Shown one piece after another: positions 30,033 through 38,674 of a stretch of DNA of 64,000 bases. The stretch lies in the NCBI GenBank assembly GCA_963770295.1, contig CAVYPA010000016.1, positions 310,001 through 374,000 of the forward strand. The letters run 5' to 3'. A program made the position numbers and the translations under genes. Source of the DNA: AWTP1-13 sp963770295. Its GTDB lineage: Bacteria; Pseudomonadota; Alphaproteobacteria; Rhizobiales; Hyphomicrobiaceae. Numbering within the stretch: position 1 is the first letter of the stretch; the number at the start of each line of letters is the position of its first letter. The notes under the pieces are model-generated. The model was not told the origin of the DNA. It searched no databases and saw only the letters and a list, made by a program, of their open reading frames with translations.

Positions 30033-30235
30033 GGCGTGTCGGCCTTCGCCTGCAACGCGCTTACCCGCGACTGGCCGACGTACCAATCGTCGGCGGTGAC
30101 ATCCTCGAACACCACCCAAATGGCTTCCTTGGGCAGCTTGGCGACCTCGCTGATGGTCTCCGTCACGCGACGCGCGATCTCGTCCTTGCGCTCCTGCGGA
30201 TGGCCCTTGAGTATGCGGATGTTGACGAACGGCAT
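30029..30235 (-). CDS. 4-Oxalocrotonate tautomerase-family protein
   Basis: A 68-residue tautomerase. After Met removal the N-terminal residue is Pro (MPFVNIRILKG), the catalytic base of the family. It continues ERKDEIARRVTETISEVAKL and ends the domain with VVFEDVTADDWYVG. Members convert enol and keto forms of ring-cleavage products. It starts the two-gene unit with the SMP-30 lactonase and lies 19 bases downstream of livF on the same strand. Confidence 0.87.
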   Translation of the reverse strand: MPFVNIRILKGHPQERKDEIARRVTETISEVAKLPKEAIWVVFEDVTADDWYVGQSRVSALQAKADTP

Positions 30236-30254
30236 GAGCTACCTCCTTGCAACC

Positions 30255-30964
30255 TCATAATGCCAGCAGTTTGTGGCGTAGAGCCAAATCATCGCGCAAC
30301 TGGGCGGCGGGTCCACAGAAGCGCACGGCACCCTTCTCCAGGACGTAAACCCGGTCAGCCAGGGCAAGCGAAAAGTCGAGGCCCTGCTCGGCCAACATGA
30401 TCGTCAAGCCCTGTCGCTTCAGTTCGCCGACACGCTCGAGCAACTGGTCGACCACCAGTGGCGCCAGACCCTCGGATGGCTCGTCCAAGCAGCAGCAGTT
30501 CGCGGATTGAGCATCAGCGTGCGGGCGATCGTCAGCATCTGCTGCTCGCCGCCCGACAGGAAGCCACCCTGTCGATCACGCAACTCGTCGAGCTTCGGAA
30601 ATAGCTCGCACACGCTTTCGATGGTCCACGGTCCCGTACGCCCGGAGACGCGGCGGGCCACATCCAGATTTTCCCAGGTGGTGAGCTCGGCGAAAATGCG
30701 CCGATCCTCCGGCACGAAGCCGATGCCCAGTCGGGCCACGCGGTGCGGTGCCCAGCCGGTGATTGGCCGTCCCCGCCACAGGACCGATCCCCGGCTCGGC
30801 GGCGTCAGCCCCATGATCGATCGCAGGGTGGTGGTTTTGCCGACGCCGTTGCGTCCGAGCAGGCACACGCATTCCCCGGGCGCCACCTGCAGCGACACTC
30901 CAAACAGGACGCGCGCCTCGCCGTAGGCGGTATGGAGGTCGCGCACTTCCAAAAGCGCCGTCAA
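30255..30964 (-). CDS. livF: Branched-chain-type ABC transporter ATPase LivF, frameshifted
   Basis: ATPase of a HAAT-type importer, about 235 residues after repair. It begins TALLEVRDLHTAYGEARVLF from a TTG that overlaps the restored livG stop. Walker A is GRNGVGKTT, signature LSGGEQQML. The frame breaks near 30487: NPR is followed by an off-frame stretch, and the second frame resumes DEPSEGLAPLVVDQLLERVG to the stop at 30255. Two extra bases, or one missing, explain this. The last of five transporter genes; a close relative of the amino-acid LivF but the solute is probably an organic acid given the neighbouring genes. Confidence 0.83.
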
Positions 30965-31699
30965 TGCCGCTCTCCCAGATAGACCCGGCGGACGTCCGCG
31001 TTTTGCTGCACGGCTTCGGGTGTTACCCTCGGCGATCAGACGCCCCTGGTGCAGCACGGCGATCTTTTGCGCGATCGAGAACACGACCTCCATGTCGTGT
31101 TCGGTGAACAGCAGCGTCAGCGAGCGCTCCGCCGCGATCCGCTCGAGCAGGCGGATGGTCTCGCGCGTCTCCGCCGCCGACATCCCAGCGGTCGGCTCGT
31201 CGAGCAGCAGGATCTCAGGATCGCAGGCCAGGGCGATACCGAGCTCGACCTGCTTTTGATTGCCGTGCGATAGGGCCCCGCTCAGGGCATTCGCCTTGTC
31301 GGCGAGCCCGAGGGAGGCGAGTAGGGCATCGGTTTCGGCGCGATAGAGCCGATCGGACAGCCCCCAAAAATTGGCGCCACGCCGGCGGTGGGTGATGAAC
31401 GCTGCCTGCACGTTCTCGAACACGGTGAGCTTCGGGAAGATGTTGGTGCGTTGGAACGAGCGGCCCATGCCCATCAGACAAATGCGATGCGGCGGTGCAC
31501 CGGTGATGTCGCGCTCCTTGAGCAGGATGCGACCGACATCGGGCCGCAAATGACCGGTAATCAGATTGAAGAAGGTCGATTTGCCCGCGCCGTTCGGTCC
31601 GATCACGGCCGCGATTTCGCCGCGCGCGATGGAAAAGTCGACGCGGTCGACGGCGCTGAAACCGTCGAAGGTCTTGCTGACGCCATGCACCTCAAGCAT
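30961..31699 (-). CDS. livG: Branched-chain-type ABC transporter ATPase LivG, frameshifted
   Basis: ATPase subunit, about 245 residues after repair. Walker A GPNGAGKST, then the LivG-specific region FQRTNIFPKLTVFENVQAAF, an altered signature LSHGNQKQVE and Walker B ILLLDEPTAGMS, switch His in TEHDMEVVF. Near 31019 an extra A follows EG; in the correct frame the end reads TPEAVQQNADVRRVYLGERH with stop at 30961. As printed the frame runs on into livF, giving an apparent 426-residue double ATPase. The start overlaps the livM end by 8 bases. Confidence 0.85.
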
Positions 31700-32706
31700 T
31701 GGGTTTCACCATCCCGGGTTCGCTGACGGGCGGCGTCGTCGCGCGGGGGCTAGGTCGCGCCCGCATGCGCGCAACGATGCCCGTCAAAGTGCCAGCAATT
31801 CCGCCGGGAAACACGAAGAGGAGGACGATCAGTACGGTCCCCATCGTCAGCGGCCAATACTCGGTATAAGAGGTGATCTGCTGGTTGAGCACGATAAAGG
31901 CCGCCGCTCCCACCGCCGGGCCCCAGAAGCTGCCCATGCCACCGAGAATCGTCATGATCAGGGGCTCGGCCGACTTGGTCCAGAAGGCGAAATCTGGAAA
32001 CACGCCGCGATTGAAGATGCCGAACAGACCGCCCGAAATACCGGCGAAAAAGCCCGCGACTACGAAGGCGGCAAGCTGATAGGCGCGCACATTGACGCCG
32101 ATGAACTGCGCGCGCTCGGGGTTGTCACGGATCACCGTCAGCACGCGGCCGAACGGCGAGTCGACGATGCGCCTGAGGCCCGCGAAGCAAAGGGCGACGA
32201 TGACGAGGGCCGTGAGGTAGAAGTGGTCGCCCGACCCTGAAATTGCCGAGGAAAGGTGCCGAGCCCATCCACTCCATGGCCGGATAGGGAACGTTAGGCA
32301 GGCCCTGCTCGCCGCCCGTGACGTCGTTCCACTTGAAGCTGATCGCCCACACGATTTGCGCGAATGCCAGGGTCAGCATGGCAAAGTAGATCCTGGTCAG
32401 GCGAACGCAAAAGAAGCCGAACAGCAGCGCGAAGGCGCCCGCCATTAGACCGGCGGCCAGCAAGCTTGCCAGGAAGGGGGCGTTGGCGCTCTTCATCAGC
32501 AAGGCGCAGGTATAGGCGCCGATGCCGAAGTAGGCGGCGTGACCGAACGAGACGAGGCCCGTGTAGCCGAGGAGCAGATTGAGGCTCATGGCGAACAGCG
32601 CGACGATAACGATGTCGGTGGCCACGAAGGTATAAAAGCGCGAACCGATGAACGGCACCAGCAGCAGGGCTGCGAACGCAACAAGCGTCCAGGGAATACG
32701 TCTCAT
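31692..32706 (-). CDS. livM: Branched-chain-type ABC transporter permease LivM, frameshifted
   Basis: Inner-membrane permease, about 337 residues after repair, starting MRRIPWTLVAFAALLLVPFI at an ATG that overlaps the livH stop. The family core NLLLGYTGLVSFGHAAYFGI and LTRIYFAMLTLAFAQIVWAI is intact. Near 32237 one extra base shifts the frame; the second frame continues DHFYLTALVIVALCFAGLRR, then TVIRDNPERAQFIGVNVRAY and GGMGSFWGPAVGAAAF. About nine membrane segments overall. Confidence 0.83.
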
Positions 32707-33588
32707 TTGAGGGGCCGTCCCAATAGGCCCCAGGGCCGGACGATCGAGAATGGCGGCCATCAGCACCGACACGGCGAAGATGGAAAAGCGTGGAAAAATC
32801 AGGATGCCGAAGGACAGTACCTGTCCGTAGATCAGGGCGCCGAGGAAAGTTCCCCAAAAGGAGCCGAGGCCGCCGATCACCACGACGATGAAGGCCTCGA
32901 CAATGATCTCCACGTCCATGCCCGGCACAATGCTCTTGATGGGCGTCACCAGGGCACCGCCGAGACCGGCGAGAAACGAGCCCATCATGAACATGCCGGT
33001 GTAGACCCAACCGACGTTGGCGCCGAGCGCGCCGAGCATCTCGCGATCGAGCGCGGCCGCCCGCACAATGCGGCCCAACGCCGTACGCTGCAGGATGTAC
33101 CAGAAGCCGATGGCGATCGACGGACCCAACACCATGATGAACAAGTTGTAGTGGGGGATGGTGACGCCAAACACCTCGGAGCTGCCGGCAAGGCTCGGCG
33201 GCCGCGACACCGATAGCTGCTGCGTGCCCCACACGAGCTTGGCCAGGTCCCCAAGAATGAGCACCAGCGCGTAGGTGAACAGCAGCTGGTAGAGCTCCTC
33301 GCGGCTGTAGAGATGGCGTAGCAGGGCGCGTTCCAGGATGCCGCCGAGCAGCGCGATCGAGAGTGCGGCGGCCAAGGCGGCGAACCAAAACCCCTCGGGG
33401 GCGGGCGCCATGGCGCGCACGAACTGCCACGCCAGATAGGCGCCGATCATATAAAAGGATCCGTGCGCAAAATTCAGCACGCGTAACACGCCGAAAATCA
33501 GCGACAGGCCCGAAGCAATCAGGAACAGAAACATCGCCGCCGTGAGGCCGCCGAGAAACTGCCCGAACAGAAAGGAGAACTCCAACAT
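32703..33588 (-). CDS. livH: Branched-chain-type ABC transporter permease LivH, frameshifted at its end
   Basis: Inner-membrane permease, about 294 residues after repair. It reads LFLIASGLSLIFGVLRVLNF AHGSFYMIGAYLA, then the EAA-like loop RTALGRIVRAAALDREMLGA and VIGGLGSFWGTFLGALIYGQ. Near 32737 one extra G occurs after AAIL; the corrected tail is IVRPWGLLGRPLK and stop, overlapping the livM ATG. As printed the frame fuses livH to livM. Confidence 0.85.
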
Positions 33589-33703
33589 CTTGCCAGCCTA
33601 GGATGCCGCCTTCGGCGGCAGGGTTGGCCCAGGTGACGAGGCGAGCGCTGCCAGCGCCCGCCTCGAAAACAGAGCACGTTGGCGTCGCTCGGCGACGCCC
33701 GCA

Positions 33704-34894
33704 TCAATTCATGAAGGGCGTTGGATCGATGTAGAGGATGTCCTTCATCACGGCGAATGGGTATTTCGGATCGGATACGGTCTTGCCCCAGACCTGGCCG
33801 CGATTGGCCTGGTGGTCCTTGCCGTTCATGGTCTGCTTGCCGATCGGCGTGTCGATGCTGAGGTCCAACAGGGCCGTGGCGACCTTATCGGATTCGACGC
33901 TGTTGGCCTTCTTGATCGCCTCCGTCAGCATCTGCATGGCGACGTAACCCGTCACGGGCCAGGACGACGGCGGATCCTGCTTGGTGTAGGCCGCAACACG
34001 GGCAATGTAGTCCTTGTGCGCGGGCGGAGCCCCTTCCCAATTGAAGGCATCGTAGGCGTTGCCCCAGATGCCGACCGGGTAGTCGGCGCCCATGCTGCGG
34101 GTCAATTCGATCGATGCACCCTCGCCGGCGGCGATGAAGTTGTAGTTGACGCTGTCAAAATACTTGAGCGGCTTGGCCTGCTTGGCAAAGGTCAGGAAGT
34201 GCCCGCCCCAGAGCGCCGAGAAGACAGCCTCGGGCTTCTTGCCCATCTGGGCGTTGATGAAGGGCGTGTAGTCGGCCTCGCCCAGCTTCGGCCATTGCTG
34301 GTCGACGATCTCCACGTCCGGCTTGATCTTTTTGATGTGCTCGATGAAGGCCTTGGCGACGTCCTGACCATAGGCGTAGTCGGGCGCAATCGTGGCGATC
34401 TTCTTGACGGGCCACTTGGCCATGATCTCCGCCGCGGTGCGCCCCTCGATGGTGGTGTTGGAGGCGGTGCGGAACACGTAAGGATGGAGGTTGGCCGGTG
34501 CGGTCAGCTGATCCGTCTTCGGGATCGGCGCGATGAAGACGATCTTGTTCTCCTTGGCGATGGTGGAGACGGCCGGCCCTTCCGCCGATGTCAGCGTGCC
34601 TACCAGGAAGTCGACGTTGTCCTTGAGGATAAGTTCGCGCGAGACGCGCACGGCCTCGTCGGCGTTGCCCTTGGTATCGCGCGAAACCAGCTCGATCTTG
34701 CGCCCGAGCACTCCGCCCTTGGCATTGATCTCTTCGACGAACATTTGCGCGCCCTTCAACGCGGGTTCACCGAACAGTGCCCCCGGCCCCGACAAGATCA
34801 TCGGATATCCGACCTTGATCGGCTGCTGCGCGATACTTTGGCCTGGGATCAGCAGAGCCGCCAAGCCAATCAGCGCAAGGCTGATACGCTTCAT
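33704..34894 (-). CDS. Branched-chain-type ABC transporter substrate-binding protein
   Basis: A 396-residue periplasmic binding protein of the LivJ/LivK class. The signal peptide MKRISLALIGLAALLIPGQS ends near IAQQ. The mature part begins IKVGYPMILSGPGALFGEPA, with LKGAQMFVEEINAKGGVLGR typical of type I binding folds. It is first in the transporter set, 115 bases before livH. Aromatic and alicyclic acid importers of this class occur beside catabolic genes in Rhodopseudomonas, so with badI next door the solute may be a cyclic carboxylate. Solute identity is inference. Confidence 0.87.
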   Translation of the reverse strand: MKRISLALIGLAALLIPGQSIAQQPIKVGYPMILSGPGALFGEPALKGAQMFVEEINAKGGVLGRKIELVSRDTKGNADEAVRVSRELILKDNVDFLVGTLTSAEGPAVSTIAKENKIVFIAPIPKTDQLTAPANLHPYVFRTASNTTIEGRTAAEIMAKWPVKKIATIAPDYAYGQDVAKAFIEHIKKIKPDVEIVDQQWPKLGEADYTPFINAQMGKKPEAVFSALWGGHFLTFAKQAKPLKYFDSVNYNFIAAGEGASIELTRSMGADYPVGIWGNAYDAFNWEGAPPAHKDYIARVAAYTKQDPPSSWPVTGYVAMQMLTEAIKKANSVESDKVATALLDLSIDTPIGKQTMNGKDHQANRGQVWGKTVSDPKYPFAVMKDILYIDPTPFMN

Positions 34895-35001
34895 CGATTT
34901 CCTCCTTTGGCATTGTTCTGTTATTGCCGCCTACTGTGGATTGGACCCCAGCGGGCGTCAATCGCCCAGTTCGGTCGGCGCGACGATCGTCTTTATCGAT
35001 C

Positions 35002-35790
35002 TTATTTGACTTTGGAGCGGAAGTCGGCCTTGCGCTTTTCGCGGAAAGCCGCGGCGCCCTCCTTTAACTCTTCGGTCTGGTAGTAGAGGGCAAGGGCCTG
35101 CATGCCCAAGGCACCGATGCCACGGATATTTTCGCTATCGGCATTGAACGAGCGTTTGGCAATGGCGAGCGCGGTCGGGCTCTTCTCCATCAGCTCCTCG
35201 CACCACTTGGCGACCTCCGCGTCGAGCTGCTCGTGCGGCACCACAACATTGCACAAGCCCATCGCCAGGGCCTCCTGCGCCGTGTAGCGCCGGCACAGAT
35301 ACCAAATCTCGCGTGCCTTCTTCTCGCCGACCACACGCGCCAAGTAGGCGGTGCCGAACCCCGGGTCGACGGAGCCCATACGCGGGCCGACCTGGCCGAA
35401 GATCGCCTTATCGGAGGCGATGGTGAGATCGCAGATCGTGGCCAGGACGTTGCCGCCGCCGATGGCATAGCCCGGAACGCGGGCAATCACGGGCTTCGGC
35501 ACGTCGCGGATCAATGACTGCAGCTCCTCGATCGGCATGCCGTTGGTGCCGCGACCATCGTAGTTGCCCACATGCGCGGACTGATCGCCGCCGGTGGAGA
35601 AGGCACGATCGCCGACGCCGGTGAGTACGATCACACCGATTTGCTTGTTCCAGCCGGCCTTGAGGAAAGCTTGGATCAACTCCTCGACGGTATGGGCCGT
35701 GAAGGCGTTCAGCACCTTGGGCCGGTTGATGGTGATGGTGGCAACGCCCTGCTCCTCGCGGTAGAGGAGGTCGGTGAAGTTGGTGCTCAT
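35002..35790 (-). CDS. badI: 2-Ketocyclohexanecarboxyl-CoA hydrolase BadI
   Basis: Crotonase-fold enzyme that opens the 2-oxocyclohexane ring to pimeloyl-CoA. The 262-residue protein carries the BadI-type segments FSTGGDQSAHVGNYDGRGTN (66-85), KPVIARVPGYAIGGGNVLAT and FGQVGPRMGSVDPGFGTAYL (131-150), followed by GEKKAREIWYLCRRYTAQEA and SPTALAIAKRSFNADSENIR, as I recall from Rhodopseudomonas palustris BadI. The closest alternative is the MenB branch, but MenB context is absent while aliA, aliB, badK and badH are next door. The ATG at 35790 is preferred; an upstream ATG at 35847 adds a Gln/Ser-rich leader. Confidence 0.87.
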   Translation of the reverse strand: MSTNFTDLLYREEQGVATITINRPKVLNAFTAHTVEELIQAFLKAGWNKQIGVIVLTGVGDRAFSTGGDQSAHVGNYDGRGTNGMPIEELQSLIRDVPKPVIARVPGYAIGGGNVLATICDLTIASDKAIFGQVGPRMGSVDPGFGTAYLARVVGEKKAREIWYLCRRYTAQEALAMGLCNVVVPHEQLDAEVAKWCEELMEKSPTALAIAKRSFNADSENIRGIGALGMQALALYYQTEELKEGAAAFREKRKADFRSKVK

Positions 35791-35853
35791 GTCTGCCTCT
35801 TTGCTGCTGCTCTGCTGCTGCCTTTTGAAAGACTGGCCCATAAACACTGGCCG

Positions 35854-36513
35854 TCATTTGCGTCGACTTCGGCGCGAGCGATAGCGCTTTTGCCCGGTGG
35901 GCGTGAGAATGGCGCCCAGGAGGATGTCGAGGCTGTCACGGATGTACTGTTCGATCGACAGCCGAGATTTCAGGTACCAGCTCTTGAGCGCCCAGCCGTG
36001 GGCAATCAAGACGATCTGGTAGGTCAGGACGTCGACGTTGATCCGGCGCACCAACCTGCTTTTGATGCAGTCGGCGATGGCGCCGGCGATCATCTGGTTG
36101 GTCTCGATTTCCCGCGCCTGGATGAGGCGCCGCCGGTCGCGCGACAGCGATTTTGTCGAGCGGTAGGCCAAGACGGTCGCGGCCCGGCGTTTGTCGACGA
36201 CGCGGCAGTAGGCGCCGATCGTGGCCACCAGGCGCTCGATCGGATCATCAAGACCTTCGAGCGCTCTGGGGATTTCACGGGCATAGGCCTCGACGACGTC
36301 GAGGATGACCAAGAGCAGGACATCGTCCTTCTCGCGCACATACTGATAGACCAGGCCCGAAGAGATGCCGGCGAGGGCGGCAATCTCCTTGATGGTGGTG
36401 CGGTAAAAGCCCTGCTTGGAAAACAGCTCGGTGGCGGCCGCGACGATTTCTTTGCGTCGCCGCTGCACCAGCTCTGGGTCCTCGACAATGCTGGTGATTT
36501 GCAGTGCGCTCAT
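35854..36513 (-). CDS. TetR-family regulator of the alicyclic acid genes
   Basis: A 219-residue repressor. The N-terminal TetR domain reads RRKEIVAAATELFSKQGFYR TTIKEIAALAGISSGLVYQY, a textbook helix-turn-helix, and the C-terminal ligand domain has LVATIGAYCRVVDKRRAATV. It is divergent from aliB with a 98-base gap that holds a palindrome at 36538-36557, so it probably controls both directions. R. palustris uses the MarR-type BadR for this pathway, so a TetR regulator here would be a different control scheme. The likely effector is a CoA thioester of the pathway, as for many TetR regulators of acyl-CoA genes (inference). Confidence 0.87.
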   Translation of the reverse strand: MSALQITSIVEDPELVQRRRKEIVAAATELFSKQGFYRTTIKEIAALAGISSGLVYQYVREKDDVLLLVILDVVEAYAREIPRALEGLDDPIERLVATIGAYCRVVDKRRAATVLAYRSTKSLSRDRRRLIQAREIETNQMIAGAIADCIKSRLVRRINVDVLTYQIVLIAHGWALKSWYLKSRLSIEQYIRDSLDILLGAILTPTGQKRYRSRRSRRK

Positions 36514-36537
36514 TGCGTGCGCGCGCCCTTCGCGTAA

Positions 36538-36557
36538 TTGACTGACCATTCAATCAA
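36538..36557. promoter_or_regulatory. Palindromic operator candidate for the TetR regulator
   Basis: TTGACTGACCATTCAATCAA lies between the divergent tetR and aliB starts. It matches its reverse complement at 14 of 20 positions, as TTGA-x-TGA-x4-TCA-x-TCAA. Length, symmetry and position suit a TetR dimer site. Confidence 0.6.
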
Positions 36558-36611
36558 CCGTAGTTTGAAAGTCAAGCACCCGTCATTTGCCCGATTGTTG
36601 CGTGACGCTCG

Positions 36612-37748
36612 ATGATACTCACTGAAGAGCAGCTGCTGATCCAAGCGACGGCCCACAAGTTCGCCCAGGAGCGGGTGGCACCACACTCGGCCGAATGGGA
36701 ACGCGCCGGCGCCTTCCGGCCCGGCCTGTTTCGCGAGTTGGGAGCGCTCGGCATGATGGGCATGACGGTGCCCGCCGAGTGGGGCGGTGCCGGCGCCGAC
36801 AATGTCTCATACTCGCTCGCACTGCAGGAGATCGCCGCCGGCGATGGTGCGCTTGCCACCGTGGTCAGCGGCCACAATTCGGTCGGCGTCATGCCGATCC
36901 TGAGCTACGGCAGCGAGGCACAAAAGCAGCGCTACCTGCCCGATTTGGTCAGTGGTCGCAAGCTCACCGCCTTCTGTTTGACTGAACCGCAAGGCGGATC
37001 GGATGCCGCCGCCATCCGCACCGAAGCTCGGCGCCAGGGCGATAGCTACCTGCTATCGGGCACCAAACAGTTCATCACCAGCGGCGCCACCGCCGACCTC
37101 GCCCTGGTCATTGCGGTTAGCGACCCGAGCGCGGGTAAACGCGGCATTTCCGCCTTCCTCGTCGATACCAAGGCAGCCGGCTACAGCGTAACCCGCATCG
37201 AGAAAAAGATGGGGCAGAATGCCTCCGACACCTGCGAGATCCGCTTCGACGATGTGGTCGTGCCGGCGGCGGACCGACTGGGGGAGGAAGGCCAGGGCTA
37301 TCGCATTGCCCTCGCCAACCTTGAAGGAGGACGCATCGGCATTGCCTCCCAAAGCGTCGGCATGGCCCGCGCGGCCCTCGAGATCGCCGTCGGCTACGCG
37401 CACGAGCGTCGCGCCTTCGGCAAAACCATATTCGAGCACCAAGCCGTGTCGTTCCGCCTCGCCGACATGGCCGCCAGCCTCGAGGCGGCACGCCAGCTCA
37501 CGCTGCACGCCGCCGCCCTCAAAGACGCCGGCCAGCCTTGTCTTGTGCAGGCTTCCATGGCGAAGCTCGTCGCCTCCGAGACGGCCGAAAGAATCTGCTC
37601 GGATGCCATCCAGACCCTGGGTGGGGCCGGCTACATGCAGGATTTCGCCGTCGAGCGCATCTATCGCGGTGTCCGCGGGGCCAAGATCTACGAGGGTACC
37701 AACGACATCCAACGCCTCGTCATCAGTCGCAGCCTCGGCGGTGCCTGA
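36612..37748 (+). CDS. aliB: Cyclohexanecarboxyl-CoA dehydrogenase AliB-like acyl-CoA dehydrogenase
   Basis: A 378-residue FAD acyl-CoA dehydrogenase. Motifs: FCLTEPQGGSDAAAIRTEAR (FAD and substrate), IEKKMGQNASDTCEIRFDDV, AFGKTIFEHQAVSFRLADMA, IQTLGGAGYMQDFAVERIYR and the catalytic base Glu361 in IYEGTNDIQ. In context it should oxidise cyclohexanecarboxyl-CoA to cyclohex-1-ene-1-carboxyl-CoA, passing electrons to ETF. First of four plus-strand genes (aliB, badK, badH, aliA), divergent from the TetR regulator. The family is certain; the alicyclic substrate is inferred from the cluster. Confidence 0.83.
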   Translation: MILTEEQLLIQATAHKFAQERVAPHSAEWERAGAFRPGLFRELGALGMMGMTVPAEWGGAGADNVSYSLALQEIAAGDGALATVVSGHNSVGVMPILSYGSEAQKQRYLPDLVSGRKLTAFCLTEPQGGSDAAAIRTEARRQGDSYLLSGTKQFITSGATADLALVIAVSDPSAGKRGISAFLVDTKAAGYSVTRIEKKMGQNASDTCEIRFDDVVVPAADRLGEEGQGYRIALANLEGGRIGIASQSVGMARAALEIAVGYAHERRAFGKTIFEHQAVSFRLADMAASLEAARQLTLHAAALKDAGQPCLVQASMAKLVASETAERICSDAIQTLGGAGYMQDFAVERIYRGVRGAKIYEGTNDIQRLVISRSLGGA

Positions 37749-37790
37749 TGCGGCCAGGCGCGCACCATCCGCCCGGAGAGCCCGCAACGC

Positions 37791-38561
37791 ATGGCTGACA
37801 ATATCAGTCTCAGCATCGCCGAACGCATCGCCACGGTGACGCTCAACCGACCACCGGTCAACGCCTTCAATGCCGACATGTTCGAGGCCTTCAACGCCCT
37901 GCTGGATGGCCTCGAAACGCGCACCGACTGGAGCGTCTTGCATATCCGCAGCGCCCTCAAAGTGTTTTCTGCTGGCGCCGACCTGGCCGAGATCAGCACC
38001 CACTTTGCCAGCGCCGACAAGATGGAGGCGGCCGCCAAGATCACGCAGCCCTTCCAAGCCCTGTTTCAGCGCATCGCCGACCTGCCGCAGGTCAGCCTTG
38101 CCGAGATCGGCGGCGCGGCCATGGGTGGAGGCTACGAGCTAGCCCTCGGCTGTGACCTGCGCATCGCCGCCAAGGAAGCCAAGCTTGGGCTGCCGGAGGT
38201 CGGGCTTGGCCTCCTACCCGGCGGTGGGGGCACGCAGCGCTTGACCTCGATCGCCGGACCGGCCATCGCCGCGCGCATCATACTGGCCGCCGACAGCATC
38301 GACGGTGCGGCAGCGCGCGAGCTCGGCATGCTACAGTGGGCGGTGCCGCGCCAGGACCTCGAGGCGCAGGCCAAGGAGATCGCCGCGCGCCTGGCCGGGC
38401 TGCCGCCCTTGGCGCTCGCCGCCGCAAAAGTCTGCATTCGGCTGGCGCGCGATCCCGAACGCAACGGCTTTGCCGCCGAGACCGAGTGGACCGGACGGCT
38501 GCTGGCCACGGAGGAAACGCAGCGACGCGTCGGCGACTTTCTTGCCGGCGCGCGACGCTAG
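37791..38561 (+). CDS. badK: Cyclohex-1-ene-1-carboxyl-CoA hydratase BadK-like
   Basis: A 256-residue crotonase. Both catalytic glutamates of hydratases are present: Glu116 in GGGYELALG and Glu136 in LPEVGLGLLPGGGGTQRL. Oxyanion-hole residues lie in KVFSAGADLAEI and GGAAMGGGYE. In this cluster it should hydrate cyclohex-1-ene-1-carboxyl-CoA to 2-hydroxycyclohexanecarboxyl-CoA, between AliB and BadH. The start at 37791 lies 42 bases after aliB. An ordinary enoyl-CoA hydratase would look the same, so the specific substrate rests on context. Confidence 0.77.
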   Translation: MADNISLSIAERIATVTLNRPPVNAFNADMFEAFNALLDGLETRTDWSVLHIRSALKVFSAGADLAEISTHFASADKMEAAAKITQPFQALFQRIADLPQVSLAEIGGAAMGGGYELALGCDLRIAAKEAKLGLPEVGLGLLPGGGGTQRLTSIAGPAIAARIILAADSIDGAAARELGMLQWAVPRQDLEAQAKEIAARLAGLPPLALAAAKVCIRLARDPERNGFAAETEWTGRLLATEETQRRVGDFLAGARR

Positions 38562-38674
38562 CGCGAGGCGTCCGCCAAGCGGCGCTGCGCGCAAATGCCA
38601 AGCGCCTTGGCGAGGCGGTCTTTGCGCCACGGCCCGCGCACATAAGTAGGCGAGCAACCCCGCGAGGTGAATAG

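Noticed and set aside
30419..31699. Natural double ATPase LivG-LivF
   Set aside because: Removing one base near 31019 restores a standard LivG C-terminus and a stop overlapping the livF start. A real fusion would not preserve that overlap.
32125..33588. Natural LivH-LivM fusion permease
   Set aside because: One extra G near 32737; the corrected frame gives IVRPWGLLGRPLK, the usual LivH end, and an ATGA overlap with livM.
35002..35790. MenB (dihydroxynaphthoyl-CoA synthase)
   Set aside because: Sequence is near this branch, but NYDGRGT and SVDPG and the aliA/aliB/badK/badH neighbours favour BadI; no men genes are present.
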